Positions 47,801-58,026 of a DNA stretch of 64,000 bases are shown piece after piece. Each line of letters opens with the position of its first letter. Positions within the stretch are counted from its first letter, which is position 1. The DNA comes from Whitmania pigra. Lineage: Eukaryota; Annelida; Clitellata; Hirudinida; Haemopidae. The translations under genes were made by a program, and so were the position numbers. Location of the stretch: assembly GCA_021613335.1 (NCBI GenBank), contig JAJTWR010000326.1:186001-250000 (forward strand), written 5' to 3'. The notes below the pieces were generated by a model, which had not been told where the DNA came from, searched no databases, and saw nothing but the letters and a program-made list of their open reading frames with translations.

Positions 47801-50800
47801 CACTGAGTATAATGAGTCCTGCTGTATTTCTTTACAACATGTGGGATCCAGGCTCAAACTTTCTTTGTGTCTTTTTCGTATTTCATGATGATATCTAGTG
47901 AGCTTGCCTTTGTTCATTTTTTAAAACCTGTCCATAGATTTGCATTTAAATATTTAAATAGTGCTTGGATACTTCTATCCAATCTTTTCACTTTTCTTCC
48001 CTAAACATTTAAATACAATGTTTGAGTTATTTGCTCATCCATTTTTAATTAAAAAAGGAAACTTTCATGTAAACTTAACACATAAACATAAAATATAATA
48101 TATAAGTAGTACTCTTCTGGTGCCACTTCTGTTGCAATAATAGTTTCTTTCACTTTCCCCATTGATTTTCCTTTTACGTCCCAAGGCAGGCATTGGAAAT
48201 TCTTTACCAGGATGCGTTTGATTTATATAGTGCCTAAGTATATAATTGACAGTATATTTTTTATTACAATAATCGCACTCGAAAGTCATGATAATACAAC
48301 TCGATAAACCTATTTGAGTGAGGAACATGTAGGCTGACTTACCAACTAAACCTCTTGCCCCAACTTCAATGGGCATTAGCGTCACCCGAAACCCGCTCAC
48401 CTCTAGATCTTTCACTAGCTCAGAGTATTTCTCTTCTTTCAGCACATTACTTGCTTCGATCCTATCTCCCCACAGGACAGTCAACTCTATCAAAATGAGA
48501 GCGCACTTCTTCGAACGTCAGTTCCACAACTGACTTATCCATTTCATCCTGTGCTGAGAACTTCCTTTTAGTTCTTAACAGTGGTCTAACTTCGCGGATC
48601 CTGATGTCTGCAGAGTTATTCAACATCCACTGTGTTCTTATTTTAGAGACCTCATACTCTTCCACCGAACGAAGAGGTAATCTTAACTTCGAGCTCTTAC
48701 TGTAGAGGGCAACAGATGACATCCATGGAGGTAGCCCAAGCCACGATGTGATGTATCTGGTAACTTTCCTCTCTAATCCTTCGACTGGGGGCAAACCGAT
48801 CTCATAGATCATCAATGGCCACAGCAGCCTTGGGAGAAGCACAAACTGGAATGAGTAAAAATGTCATCCAAATATGCCAGTGATAGGCTGAATTCTGGCA
48901 GACAAAATATACTTTCAAGGTCACTCTGTTTCTCTTGTAAGAACATGGACACCTCGATCTGCAGTTCCATTAGTCGGCTGAAAACCTTGTCAATCTCCTT
49001 TCTTTCCTTCTCTCCACACACCAACTTGATCATCTCCAGTGCACATGGCTTGATTAAGGTCTCTCCAATTGTGTGGGGCTTCTTGTCTTTTGCTATGAGG
49101 TAGGCCACCATGTAAGAGGCCTCCAGAAAAGGTTTCTGGGTCTGAGCAAATCCAAGACTTGGCAGAGTGCTTGATAATTGGAACTGAGCTCTCTTCTGTT
49201 TCATAGCATCAAGTCCATCCTTAAGACTAATTTTGCTAAAATTGACACTTTCCTGTACTTTATCATAAATTCATAAAAAAATAAATTGTTTTAATGCTAG
49301 TGATGAGAGTGATGATGCTGTTAGAAATAAAGTTGATATTTGTGGTGATGATGATGGTGTCAATGGTGATATTTTTATGATGATGATAGTGGTGCATAAC
49401 TCCCCCATTAGATCCGCATGTACCAGTTGACCCGCATGCTCCACGACTCATACCGAGACTTGTACGAGCACCTCGAGAACCATCAGATCGCACCGACACT
49501 TTATGCAGCTCCGTGGTTCCTCACCATTTTTGCCTCACAATTTCCACTCGGTTTTGTTGCCAGGGTGTTAGGTGAGGAGATTTTAAGCTCAATTCTCAAG
49601 CATGTTTCATTCTGGAGGTTGTTATGTTGGTATTAATTATTAATTAATTAGTGTTGTTAACATGTTTTGCATGAATGTATGTATGTGCATTGTGGAATAA
49701 TTTTTGCAAATATACAATTAACATACCTTTAAATATGGTTATAATGGTAGTTAGATTGTCTCTTGCAGATTTAATTTTTACCTTCGGAATTGAAGTCATC
49801 CTGAAAGTGGCTCTGGTTTTGTTGGGCAACCACAAGGAGTTGATAAAACAGTGTTGCACCTTAGAATCCATTGTTGACTTTCTCAAAGTCACACTTCCTG
49901 ATATGGCCATCATTCAGATGGAGAGGATTTTCAACCAGGTTAGCTTGTAAATTGTAAATATGAATGTTTCTATATAAATTTCATAATGATTATTAATACT
50001 GCTAATAATAATAATAAATAATAATTATAATAGTATTAATAATAATCATAATAATGTTCATGATAAAATTCATTCTTTCATGAGTTTAGAAAATAACGGT
50101 AAACTTTATTCACTGCTTAGTCACACCTATGCACATGTGCCTGCTATAGTGTTGGCTCTTAATTAATATTAAATTGATTAAATCATCACCGTCAATCACT
50201 TGTAAACTCCAACCATTCGACCACCATTGTTCCAGGTTTTCCAATTGGACATTTCGAAGACTTTGGAAGCCTACGAGGTGGAATACCACATCCTGCACGA
50301 GGAAATGGAAGGATGCTCCTCGAGGACTCCTCCTTCCTCCGAATGCCACGAGAAGGACAGGTTGATCATGAAGCTGTCACGAATTCAACTCTCCAACGAC
50401 AGCCTCAAGAGGCAGAAGATGGAACTACTCGAGCAACTTCAGGTTTTCCTTGTTCACCTGAAATTCATAAAAAACATCTTAACATTCCGATGAAATCTTT
50501 TATTGTTATTAAAGAGTAATTATTAATGAATTTTAATTAATTCCTAATAAATATTTTCACTAGTCTTACAAAATAATTGTCATAAAATTAATTGATTGAT
50601 ATTAATTATCATTGACGTCGCAAACAAAATAAAATTCACAAAACGAATGCTTCACGCTCCACGATTCTGTCATCATTTTCACGTGTGTTCCCTTCAAAAT
50701 GATGATTATAATATTTATAATCAAATGATATTTTTATTGTTTAACTCAATTTAAAAATTGTTGTAATTATTTAAAGTATGATTATAATATTGATAATTGA

Positions 50801-51090
50801 ATAATATTTACGTCATTAAAAATATAAATTAAATGATTTTTATTAATTATTGAACTTTACTAAAAGTTGCATCAAAGTTCACTTGCAATTGCATCTCCAC
50901 TTAGAGTGCCCGTCGTCAGATCCGAACGTTGGAGGCTGAAAATGGCAGTTTGTCGTCGGGACTTGTTCGGGTGAAGTCTGAGAATCGAATCCTCGAACTC
51001 GAACGAACTGCTCTCTTCTTCACAATCGAACAACTCAGGAAACAAGTTGACAACAACAACAACAAAACCTGCAGTGAATTCGACAACAAC

Positions 51091-51137
<47 letters not shown>

Positions 51138-51162
51138 CGACGATGATGATGATGATGATTGA
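28242..51162 (+). CDS. TBC1D1/TBC1D4 (AS160)-type Rab GTPase-activating protein
   Basis: Rab GAP that in vertebrates holds back GLUT4 vesicles until phosphorylated by Akt or AMPK. Nineteen exons: 28242-28790, 28869-29123, 29658-29870, 30539-30634, 31376-31502, 31670-31761, 32079-32184, 32464-32480, 32842-33086, 34173-34324, 34662-34781, 35058-35213, 35521-35697, 36081-36232, 36653-36745, 49412-49571, 49769-49938, 50236-50442, 50905-51162. Phases agree; 1114 residues. Two PTB regions (about 40-215 and 290-400; [52 protein letters not shown]) precede the TBC domain (about 712-940). Both catalytic fingers are present: I-x-x-D767-x-x-R770 and Y805-C-Q807. Later landmarks are [19 protein letters not shown] and [11 protein letters not shown] coiled coil and an Asp run end the protein. 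RRHS520 aligns with the insulin-regulated site of the human proteins. I cannot choose TBC1D1 over TBC1D4; an invertebrate probably has one co-orthologue. The 17-nt exon is the least certain. Confidence 0.93.
32238..32385. repeat. CACCATCATTGTTATCACCA-type tandem repeat
   Basis: Degenerate 12-15 bp unit (CACCATCATTGT, CACCATCATCGT) repeated about ten times in a TBC1D1/4 intron just before the proposed 17-nt exon. Confidence 0.8.
33118..33303 (+). mobile_element. tRNA-derived SINE, copy B
   Basis: Full-looking copy. Box A is TTAGCCGAACGGG and box B is GTGTTCGAAACCC. The body GCCGCCAGCGCCCTTGGGAA is followed by two GCGCTATATAAATG motifs and TTACAATTAC at the 3' end. It differs from copy A (11930-12112) at only a few bases, implying recent activity. 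It lies in an intron of the TBC1D1/4 gene. Confidence 0.85.
36540..36648. repeat. 23-bp GTT-rich tandem repeat
   Basis: About four copies of a unit reading ATTGTTGTTGATGTTGTTGC then TGT. It lies directly before the acceptor of the TBC exon at 36653 and may serve as its pyrimidine-poor but T-rich tract. Confidence 0.8.
36812..36957. repeat. 37-bp tandem repeat, 4 copies
   Basis: Unit GCAACATCAATGATCAGTTG followed by AATGGATTATTATGTTT. The last copy stops where the LINE 3' tail begins. Confidence 0.85.
36958..37685 (-). mobile_element. LINE 3' end (CR1/L2-like reverse transcriptase C-terminus)
   Basis: Minus-strand frame with [12 protein letters not shown]-less [32 protein letters not shown] and a final [11 protein letters not shown], the typical end of CR1/L2-group RT proteins. 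It is followed by about 200 bp of 3' UTR and a terminal ATGTAAATGTAAAT repeat, as in those LINEs. The 5' part is missing. Confidence 0.8.
37686..38337 (-). mobile_element. Gypsy-type LTR retrotransposon fragment (gag plus pol linker)
   Basis: The minus-strand segment at 38337-38026 ([35 protein letters not shown]) looks like a Gypsy gag. After an in-frame TAA at 38026-38028 it continues with [20 protein letters not shown], also gag-like. It then passes into [21 protein letters not shown] and [10 protein letters not shown], a stretch that precedes RT in such elements. The parts between are deleted and no LTR was seen. Confidence 0.65.
38338..40660 (-). mobile_element. Jockey/I-like LINE, 3'-truncated (ORF1 plus endonuclease)
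   Basis: Read on the minus strand: ORF1 (about 40567 down to 39856, broken by frameshifts) with two zinc knuckles, [14 protein letters not shown] and [13 protein letters not shown]. Then comes ORF2 starting [14 protein letters not shown] (near 39400) and an AP-type endonuclease ([39 protein letters not shown]). It then breaks off in the endonuclease-RT linker near 38340, where Gypsy-like sequence begins. Stops and frameshifts make it inactive. Confidence 0.75.
41096..42060 (-). mobile_element. Second LINE fragment (ORF1 end and endonuclease start)
   Basis: The minus-strand frame at 42019-41648 contains [15 protein letters not shown] and [17 protein letters not shown], typical of LINE ORF1 RRM-type proteins. 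The frame at 41599-41096 contains [25 protein letters not shown] and IPGYSFIS, the start of a CR1-type endonuclease, with a frameshift near 41210. Truncated; no RT part. Confidence 0.7.
42330..42800 (-). mobile_element. Copia reverse transcriptase fragment
   Basis: On the minus strand, interrupted frames read [20 protein letters not shown] then [14 protein letters not shown], stop, then VIDFTETF, the signature start of the Copia RT. Upstream are [16 protein letters not shown] and an acidic stretch. It is very degraded. Confidence 0.7.
43085..44500. repeat. 161-bp tandem satellite, about 8 copies
   Basis: The motif CATGGTCAAAAATCTTTTTA recurs at about 43536, 43697, 43858 and 44019 with an exact 161-bp spacing. 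More diverged copies lie on both sides (near 43108, 43286, 44190, 44360). A unit carries CCAATGTCAAAATAAATTAC, CTTAAAATCGCACTGGCCAG and CGTAATTCGTTGTAAACTTG. Central copies are nearly identical, edges are diverged. Confidence 0.92.
45004..45482. mobile_element. Non-autonomous DNA transposon (MITE-like)
   Basis: Inverted termini AGGGACGTAATTT (45005) and AAATTACGTCCCT (45469-45481) bracket about 480 bp. Subterminal sequences are also inverted copies of one another (TGACTTTAGACTGG and TCCAAAGTCA). No clear target duplication was found (CATTTGAG versus AGAATCAT), so ends may be off by a few bases or the copy is old. Confidence 0.55.
46149..46562 (-). other. Unrecognised basic open frame
   Basis: A 137-residue minus-strand frame, very rich in Arg and Lys ([29 protein letters not shown]). 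It sits amid transposon debris in the TBC1D1/4 intron and next to a 40-bp direct repeat (45915-45956 and 46133-46176). It may be a remnant of an element nucleocapsid protein or may be chance. No family recognised. Confidence 0.2.
46790..46860. mobile_element. hAT-type terminal sequence
   Basis: CAGGGTCTCCAAACTTTTCA followed by GAGGGCCGCAT resembles the terminal inverted repeat region of Charlie/ZBED-type hAT elements. The matching right end was not found. Confidence 0.4.
46926..47560 (-). mobile_element. LINE fragment (endonuclease-RT linker)
   Basis: A 200-residue minus-strand frame. Landmarks are [39 protein letters not shown] and [20 protein letters not shown], which form the segment between endonuclease and RT in Jockey/CR1 LINEs. 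It stops at the RT start. Confidence 0.75.
48065..48842 (-). mobile_element. R2-like LINE fragment, C-terminal part
   Basis: Minus-strand frames with [36 protein letters not shown] and [20 protein letters not shown] match the post-RT region of a class of R2/R4-like LINEs. After an internal deletion near 48480 come [20 protein letters not shown] and [12 protein letters not shown], its C-terminal domain, and a C2H2 finger-like [19 protein letters not shown]. Part of the protein is missing in between. Confidence 0.6.
48845..49204 (-). pseudogene. hAT (ZBED5/FAM200-like) transposase remnant
   Basis: The minus-strand frame contains [39 protein letters not shown], then a jump to [20 protein letters not shown] and [13 protein letters not shown]. 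These are the N-terminal-middle and a later part of ZBED5/GTF2IRD2-type hAT transposases, so the catalytic centre has been deleted between them. It ends where the R2-like LINE piece begins, and it lies just before TBC exon 16. Confidence 0.7.
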
Positions 51163-51249
51163 CATGTTTATGATGGTAGTTGCGATGATGGTGATGATAA
51201 TATTAATAAGAAGAATAATTCTTAAGTAATAGTTTAAGTAATTAAGTAA
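51163..51249. other. TBC1D1/4 3' UTR start
   Basis: GAT-rich sequence continues the coding Asp run past the TGA at 51160-51162, then becomes AT-rich up to the LINE fragment. Confidence 0.5.
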
Positions 51250-52210
51250 TTTATTTACTCCCTGTGTGAGTTGTTGATTTGTGTTGAATATTAAGGCTGA
51301 ACTTGTGGATATTGTTTGTAAACATTCCCCCCACAAAATGCTTCGTAGTTGTCCTCCTCAATACTATATAGAACTTGAGTGTTTAACTTTGGCAAATGTT
51401 TTCAACTCTGTTTCCATTTCAAAGATCACCAGAATTCACAAATTAGTCAGCAATGCCCTTGCCTTATCATCTGTCTCATATTTTCCAATTAGGCAATTCT
51501 CAGGCATCTCAGTCTTCAAACCTGTGTCTTCGGAAGAGGTTCTCGAGCTAATTCGCTCACTGCCCGACAAGTCATCTCTTCTTGATAATCTCCCTACTCC
51601 TCCTTTCAATAAATACACTTTAGTTCTATCCCAAATTTTCTCTAAACTAACAAACCTTACTTTTCAGCTTTCAGACATCATCAACACCTACGGCAGGGGC
51701 AATTGTGCTGTTGTGATCGACACAACTTCTGCCTTTGCAGTACTTTGCATTCTAATTTCTCTCTTGTCTGTCTGGACTGTTCAATTCCATTTGCTTTGGC
51801 ACATCTGCCTCTTTAATACATTCATTTAATTCCTTACAACGTGTCGAAAACAATCTTGCTTGTTCATCTTAGCCTCGTCCTCAATGGCACGCACTGCCTC
51901 GTTTGCAATTGCACCGGTTGCCGATTCACGGCCTCATCACTCTCCGAAATCGCTCTCATATCACACTCTAGTGACATTCAACCCGCTCTATCTTCACTTT
52001 ATCCATCACCGACACTCACCTGGTCTTCGTTCATCTTCCACCATTCATCTTCACCAACAAGTCAATAATAGGTTGTCACTCATCAACAGAGACTTCTCAA
52101 ATGCCTCCCTACTGTCTGGAAAGGACTTCCTCCCCTCTTAAGAACCCAACCATCTCTGGTACTCTTCGATCACCACCTGAAGACTCACCTCTTCACGACT
52201 TCATGAAACC
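51250..52210 (+). mobile_element. LINE 3' fragment (CR1/Jockey-like), sense to neighbours
   Basis: The plus-strand frame at 51281-51829 has ISKITRIHKLVSNALALS, FKPVSSEEVLELIRSLPDKS and LLDNLPT, the entry into the RT domain. It is then joined after a deletion to CAVVIDTTSAFAVL, an RT motif. Further 3' remnants (RDFSNASLLSGKDFLPS and HHLKTHLF-like codons near 52175) mark the protein end. It is broken by frameshifts. Confidence 0.7.
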
Positions 52211-53833
52211 AGGATAACAAAAACACCTGGCACCTTACAAATTAACTATTGTTTTTATTATTAATTGTTATTAACGCTACATGTCATGATCATCATCAGC
52301 AGCAGCATAATAATAATATTAATAACAAAATTAATTATCTGCTGACTCATTGATTATTTTCTGGAAGTGGTGATGAATCCAGCATTTTTGTCATGACACA
52401 TCATGTCGTGACACATTACATTGTGTCATCGAATGTCATCACACATTAGGCATTATTAATTTCACTGAGCGTTTCGATTTTTTACAAAATACAAGTCGAA
52501 CGATGTCATCTGAAAAACAATACGACGCATACGAATCGTAACTGCACGAATGTCTGTGATGTTTCCAGCATTTAAAACATCTTCAACATGGTTTTATGAC
52601 TCCGCGTTTGTGTTACGAGAGATTTTTATTATCCATTTTGGAGTTTGCTTGTTTTCAGTAATTATTGGATCTGTTGGTTAATTCCAATATTTATGGAATA
52701 TTTATTCGGCAATGAGCAGTTGTGCAGTCTCATAATCATGTTGGGTGCCTTAAAGGATGTAATTACTCCTATTATAATTAATAATATTTTAAATATCTTC
52801 TAATTTGATTTGATTGACTTCAGTGTTGCAACATTTATTCATTCATTGTTACTCAAATAAGTTGTCAGTGGGAGTTGATGTCTTTCTATAACATTCCTGT
52901 TGTCTAAGGAACACGAAGTTGTGCAATGCTATGTAATGTTGTACAGTGTTATGCAAAGTTATATAGTGTTGTATGTTGCTACATAAGGCTATATATTACA
53001 TAGTATTTAATGTTGTATGATGTTGTATAATGTCAAATAAGGTTATGTAATGTTATAGAATGTTATATACGGTTACACAATAATGCTATAAGGTTTATGC
53101 TGTTGTGGGATTTTATCGTTTTATGTTTCGAAATTGAATGAAGACATTTGAATTTCTGGAATAAATTTGTTTCAAATATGCAGTTAGATATTACGTTTCT
53201 GTGTTTGGGACAGCTAAGTTATTAAAATTAATATACTACATTTATTATAACCAACTAAATCATAAAATGATTCAATGAAGTTTTTAAGAATAGAATTAAA
53301 TTTGGGTTCAAAAGTTGACCCGATTTGAAAGCTCCAAAGAAGGAGTTTGAGAATGCTGACGCGAGATTTTTATTCAAGCATTGGCGGGCTCAGAAGCTTT
53401 GAAATTTCTCGAACAAAGTTCATTGTTCGGACCTTCTGCTGTTGCTGTTTGTTTCATCGTTGATGCGAACTTCAATTAGTTGACTAATAAATTAAATAAC
53501 TTATTAGTGCGAGTTTTATTAATTAGTAAATAAATTAATTAGTGCGAGTTTTATTGAAGAGTATAAGCCGTAATAGGATGCAGGAAGATTCAAAAAGTTC
53601 GATAAGGTTCGAAATAAATATAAAAAAATAACGGTGCTTTTAAGGAAATGTCGGATACACGCACGTAAGGTGGTTGCAAAAAATCAATACAACTGCATGG
53701 AGGTGGTGATGCCAGGATGGCGGAGTTTACAACATTTCTTGAAATAATTACAAATTCTGCCGCGTTAAACTGCTTTCTTTCATCCGAATGCTAAAATAAA
53801 CATTAAAAACAAGATTTCCAAGCAAGATTTCCG
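52211..53833. other. Spacer before the unknown membrane protein gene
   Basis: No gene seen. 52915-53105 is a degenerate short-period repeat built on TTATGTAATGTTGTA. The rest is AT-rich. Confidence 0.5.
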
Positions 53834-55873
53834 ATGTTCAACCTGCTTGGAATTGCCAACACAACCTTGTTGTTGTTGCTCGTCGTATTCACCAACGATT
53901 CTGCCTCCAAGGTGAGTTGATCATCATAAAAGTTCATTATCATAATGCATGTAACTGGATAACCAGCAGTAGACGACAATTCCAGGAACACGAAGACAGG
54001 TGTCAGTGCGTCACTTCCTGTTTCTGCTCCGTGTCCAACCACTTCTGCACTCCTCCTAGGTTCCCAGACTTCCTGGGCTTCTTCAAATCCACCCTCCAAA
54101 ACTTTCCAAACCTCGCCAATTTGACCTCTGACCTTTCGTCGAAGCTCATAAAGCATGACTGCCTCAGGTTTGCACCTTTGCTGAGAACTGACTGGGAGGA
54201 CTTTGACAGGCTGGTGTGTTCTTCACTCCAATCTGCTCTCGAAGCTGATGTCCTGCTCAAGATGGCGGTTGATGAGACTTGCGCAGAGGAGAAGAATGCA
54301 TGTATGTTGTAATTTATGTGTGTATATTTAAATAATATGATAATTGATGCCATGACAACGGTGATGATTATGATTATTATTATTATTTCAGTCTTCCAAA
54401 TGTGAGAGTTAACAATTACTAATGATAATTTTAAAATACCGTAACGTGCAGATTAGCTCAGAGAGTGTAATGGCAGTAATCGCCATGTGTTGTGTTCGAA
54501 ACCCAGCCTGCATTCCTTGGATTTGGACGCTATATAAATGTTAGAACGATTACAAATTGTGTTTACATCCTGATCGGATACATAAGACACTAAAACAATC
54601 GATCGGCTACAAAACTAACTTTCATGTCATCACGGTCTAATGAGCACCACCTGTCCGAATGACGTTTACATCTCATTGGCAGACTTCGAGCCGTCTGAAC
54701 AGGTGGGTTACGACAGTCACGCTCCAATGAATCTGGAACATGCCGCGCTTGACTTCAGTCTCGACAACAAGAAACGAAGAGGAGGACGAGAAAACGAAGA
54801 CTACGATGACGACGATGATGACGATGATGACGACATAACGAATCAGCTTGAAGAAAAATTGGCGCCAAGACTGTACGGCTACCATCTGGTTGGAATGAAC
54901 TTCAAGATCAACAACAGGAGCGAAGCAGCAGAAAACAAGCTCTGGGAAAGCTCCAGTCATGATTATGATCCCAACCTGGACAGGGGAGATGACGACGACG
55001 CCGATGGCTATAGGACTTTGTACGGAGAGCATGGCGCGGGTTACGGTTTGGAGGACGGTGGAAGGTCACTGAGGTCACAGGACGGAGAGGGTCACGTGGA
55101 GGGTTTACTGCTCACGAAGCAGGATATCTCACTCGTTGTCATCCTCACCTCCATTCTTCTTTCCATCATCTTGTTGACTGTCATCTTCTACAGGATCAGG
55201 TGAGTGAAATTGTTTTAAAAAGGTTTATTTAAACTAAACAACGATTTATTTTATATCTGATCCATATGATCCATTATTGCAACGTCGTCGTGGTAAATTT
55301 AAAAATAGAATTTCGTACCTGAATAAACAGGTGTCGAAGGATTAACAGATTGCTAACTTTTGAACTTTTAATTTCACTCGCGTTAAGTGGCCTTTCATGT
55401 TACGCCACCGAGCAATGTCCTGATGGTCAGATAAATAATAACTTTAAAAAATCAAACTTTTAAAAGAACAAAATCTCCTCCTATGATTGGAGCTTACAAA
55501 TGACGTCACCGGGGATTTGGGGTGTGACACGCGGAATCTCTTTTGTCAGGACATGCATTTGTATTGGTCTTGCGTTTGGGAGGATTGCAATAAGAAAGAC
55601 TAATATCAATTATTAAAAATAGTATTATTTATATATTACATATTATTGTTATCATTTTTAATAGTAATAATAATAATAGCATTAGTGACATTAAAAATAT
55701 AGTTATCTTGAAATTAATTACTTCCCGCCAGAAAGAGACACACATCCCCTCCCAAGGAAGACATTCCAACGAAGGTGGGAAGCATTTCATCTTTCACAAG
55801 TTGTTGTTTCTTGTCCTCGTGGAATCTTGTCGTCAATGGCAACAGGGGAAAAGGAATAAAAAAACAATTATAA
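53834..55873 (+). CDS. Unrecognised cysteine-rich type I membrane protein
   Basis: Family not recognised. Four exons: 53834-53911, 53986-54301, 54683-55199, 55732-55873; phases agree, 350 residues. Exon 1 encodes a signal peptide (TTLLLLLVVF then NDSAS). Exon 2 encodes a compact domain with eight Cys (RCQCVTSCFC, HFC, HDC, VC, TC) and leucine/phenylalanine-rich helices (DFLGFFKSTLQNF). Exon 3 begins with a possible N-linked region and a basic KKRRGGR, a furin-like site, just before an Asp run. It ends in one membrane segment (ISLVVILTSILLSIILL) followed by YRIRRKRH, the usual positive stop-transfer. Exon 4 is a short cytoplasmic tail. The start of exon 3 at 54683 was chosen only by phase; an upstream ATG at 54640 is in the same frame and would be an alternative. 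A SINE lies in the intron. Confidence 0.6.
54446..54557 (+). mobile_element. tRNA-derived SINE, copy C (shortened)
   Basis: GTGCAGATTAGCTCAGAGAG (box A) and GTGTTCGAAACCCAGCCTGC (box B), then GACGCTATATAAATG and ATTACAAATTG. It lacks the middle body of copies A and B, so it is a shorter or internally deleted member. It lies in an intron of the unknown membrane protein gene. Confidence 0.75.
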
Positions 55874-58026
55874 TTTAATGACAACATTATCTTGCTTCGC
55901 ATGAATTTAAGCATCAGTTGTTGCAGAAAATAGTTTTTGAAAACTTCGAAAAACTGTACAAGATTTTAGCCGAGTTAATTATTAATTAGTTAAAAGTGTT
56001 AATTACTAGTTAAGCACATTATAATTGGATGCAGGAAGAGAACAGTTAATATCCGAATGCAAATTGATTTAATAAATTATAACGTCATGTTCTATAATAT
56101 AGTAATTTAGTAATTTAAAATTGTAAAATAAATAAATTTCCAAAATAATGAATGCTAAAATAATAATAAATACTAAACCAGCTGGCCAGTCACCCGTGGT
56201 ACAATGGAACCTCAGCGCATCAGGAAAAGGAAACTAGCTTCATTGAAGACAGGCTGAGCAGGAATTACAAAACACACCCCGTCAAGAGATACCTGTGAAG
56301 TCACGTGGTCTCATGACGTCATTTGTTTACGTTCGTTCGAACCAACGCCAATGATTTATCGGTCGTGAATTTAAATGATGACGACGACGACGACTATGAC
56401 GATGATTATAACGATGACGATGATGATGATGATGATGATGATGTTGATAATGATTGTGGTGCTCATGCTCTTGACGATGAAGATATTTTTTTCTCACATC
56501 AACTTTTTATTCTTTTGACATTGGAAATTAAAATTCGTCTTTGTTTCTGGAATTTGTTAAATAATATATAATAATAAAAAAGAATTAATATGGGATTTTA
56601 AAAAACTATTCGGAATTAAGAAAAAAGCTTAAACTAGTCAATTCACAAAAGGTGGATACTTGAAGAAATAATTCAAAAAAGTTCTCAAAATTTTTAAAAG
56701 TTAATAAAAAGTTGTCTGTTAATTGAATGAACATTCATGATTGAAAATATCAGCTTCAGTAAATTATTTGAAGATGATGAGCTTCATTTTTTTTTATTAA
56801 GATGATGATATTAAAATAATATTTTTAAAGGATGTTATTATATTAATATAATTAATAACAAAATTATTATTAAAAATTATTAATTATAAAGAATGTCATT
56901 TGAATACTTATGTAACATTATTCATTCAAATGTGTGGAATTTAAAAATAAAATAATTTTTCCGAGCATTTTCACTTCAACATTAAAAAATTCAGCTTTTC
57001 GTTCTTTAGAAAATGTTCGTTTTGAAGATATTGCTTCACATTTTCATGATTTATTCTCGTTGGTTGAACGATTTATTTTCTCCTTTCTGTTTGCCAAGAG
57101 CACGACAACAATATCAACGACAAACTTCCATTCGTTCTCCATGCCTTCCTTTGTTCCTCATGCCGAGGTCTCGCAGTGCCAGGGATAGTGATAATGATAA
57201 TGATACTGATACTGATACTGATAATGATAATGATACTGATAATGAGAATTATACTGATAATGATAATGATAATGATATCGATAACTATGATAAATGGAAT
57301 GCCCTTATTTCATTCTTATTCGAATTGCCTGAGTTCTTTGGCGAAAGAGTCTTTTTTTTCAATGGCTGTTAATAATATTATTCCTAGCAAAATCACCGCA
57401 AAATTACTACGTTGTTTGGTTTTTTAGCCACCAATTATGTTTTATTTGCTTGTTATTAATTTTAATATTCTTAATTTTAATATTATTATTAAATAAAAAT
57501 AATTAATTCCATTATTCGATTGTCTTTCGATTACTGCTCTGCTTTGTTGTGCCTTGGCATCCAAAATGGCATCATGCAATTTAAATGTTGGCTCATTTTA
57601 ATTTTAATTGTAATTCGAGACTTTAATGATTCTGCAATAAATTAAATTATGAAAATATAATTAAAGACATTATGAAACTATAAATTAGATCATTTTAAAT
57701 TACGAAATTAAATATCAAGAAATTACAAATTACAGTTAATAATTAGTTAACCGATTATCTGATAATAAACGTCAAACCACTTCACATTCACTTGTCAGTG
57801 GCAGTCACGTGATCAGTTCATCTGTAAAATGTCTTCAATGCCATCCCTCACCTGGCCATCACCATCTCACCTGTTTGTCTCGTCGTCAATGACTTCAGGT
57901 CTCAGTGGATTATCGAAGGAAGGAAGGAAGGCTTTCCCATCAACTTCGTTTTCGTCATTGTCGACTTTCAATCGATCAATTCAGCAAAACAAGCACCTCG
58001 TTACGTCGGAACAATAGCAAGTCATT
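55874..58026. other. Spacer before the Stum/SPEC3 gene
   Basis: No gene supported. It holds a GAT/GAC run at 56374-56452, a degenerate ATACTGATAATG repeat at 57187-57290 and AT-rich sequence. Open frames at 56934-57188 and 57829-58017 show no family likeness. Confidence 0.5.

Noticed and set aside
56934..57427. Overlapping open frames before the Stum gene
   Set aside because: Low-complexity AT-rich sequence crossing an ATACTGATAATG repeat; no splice or family support.
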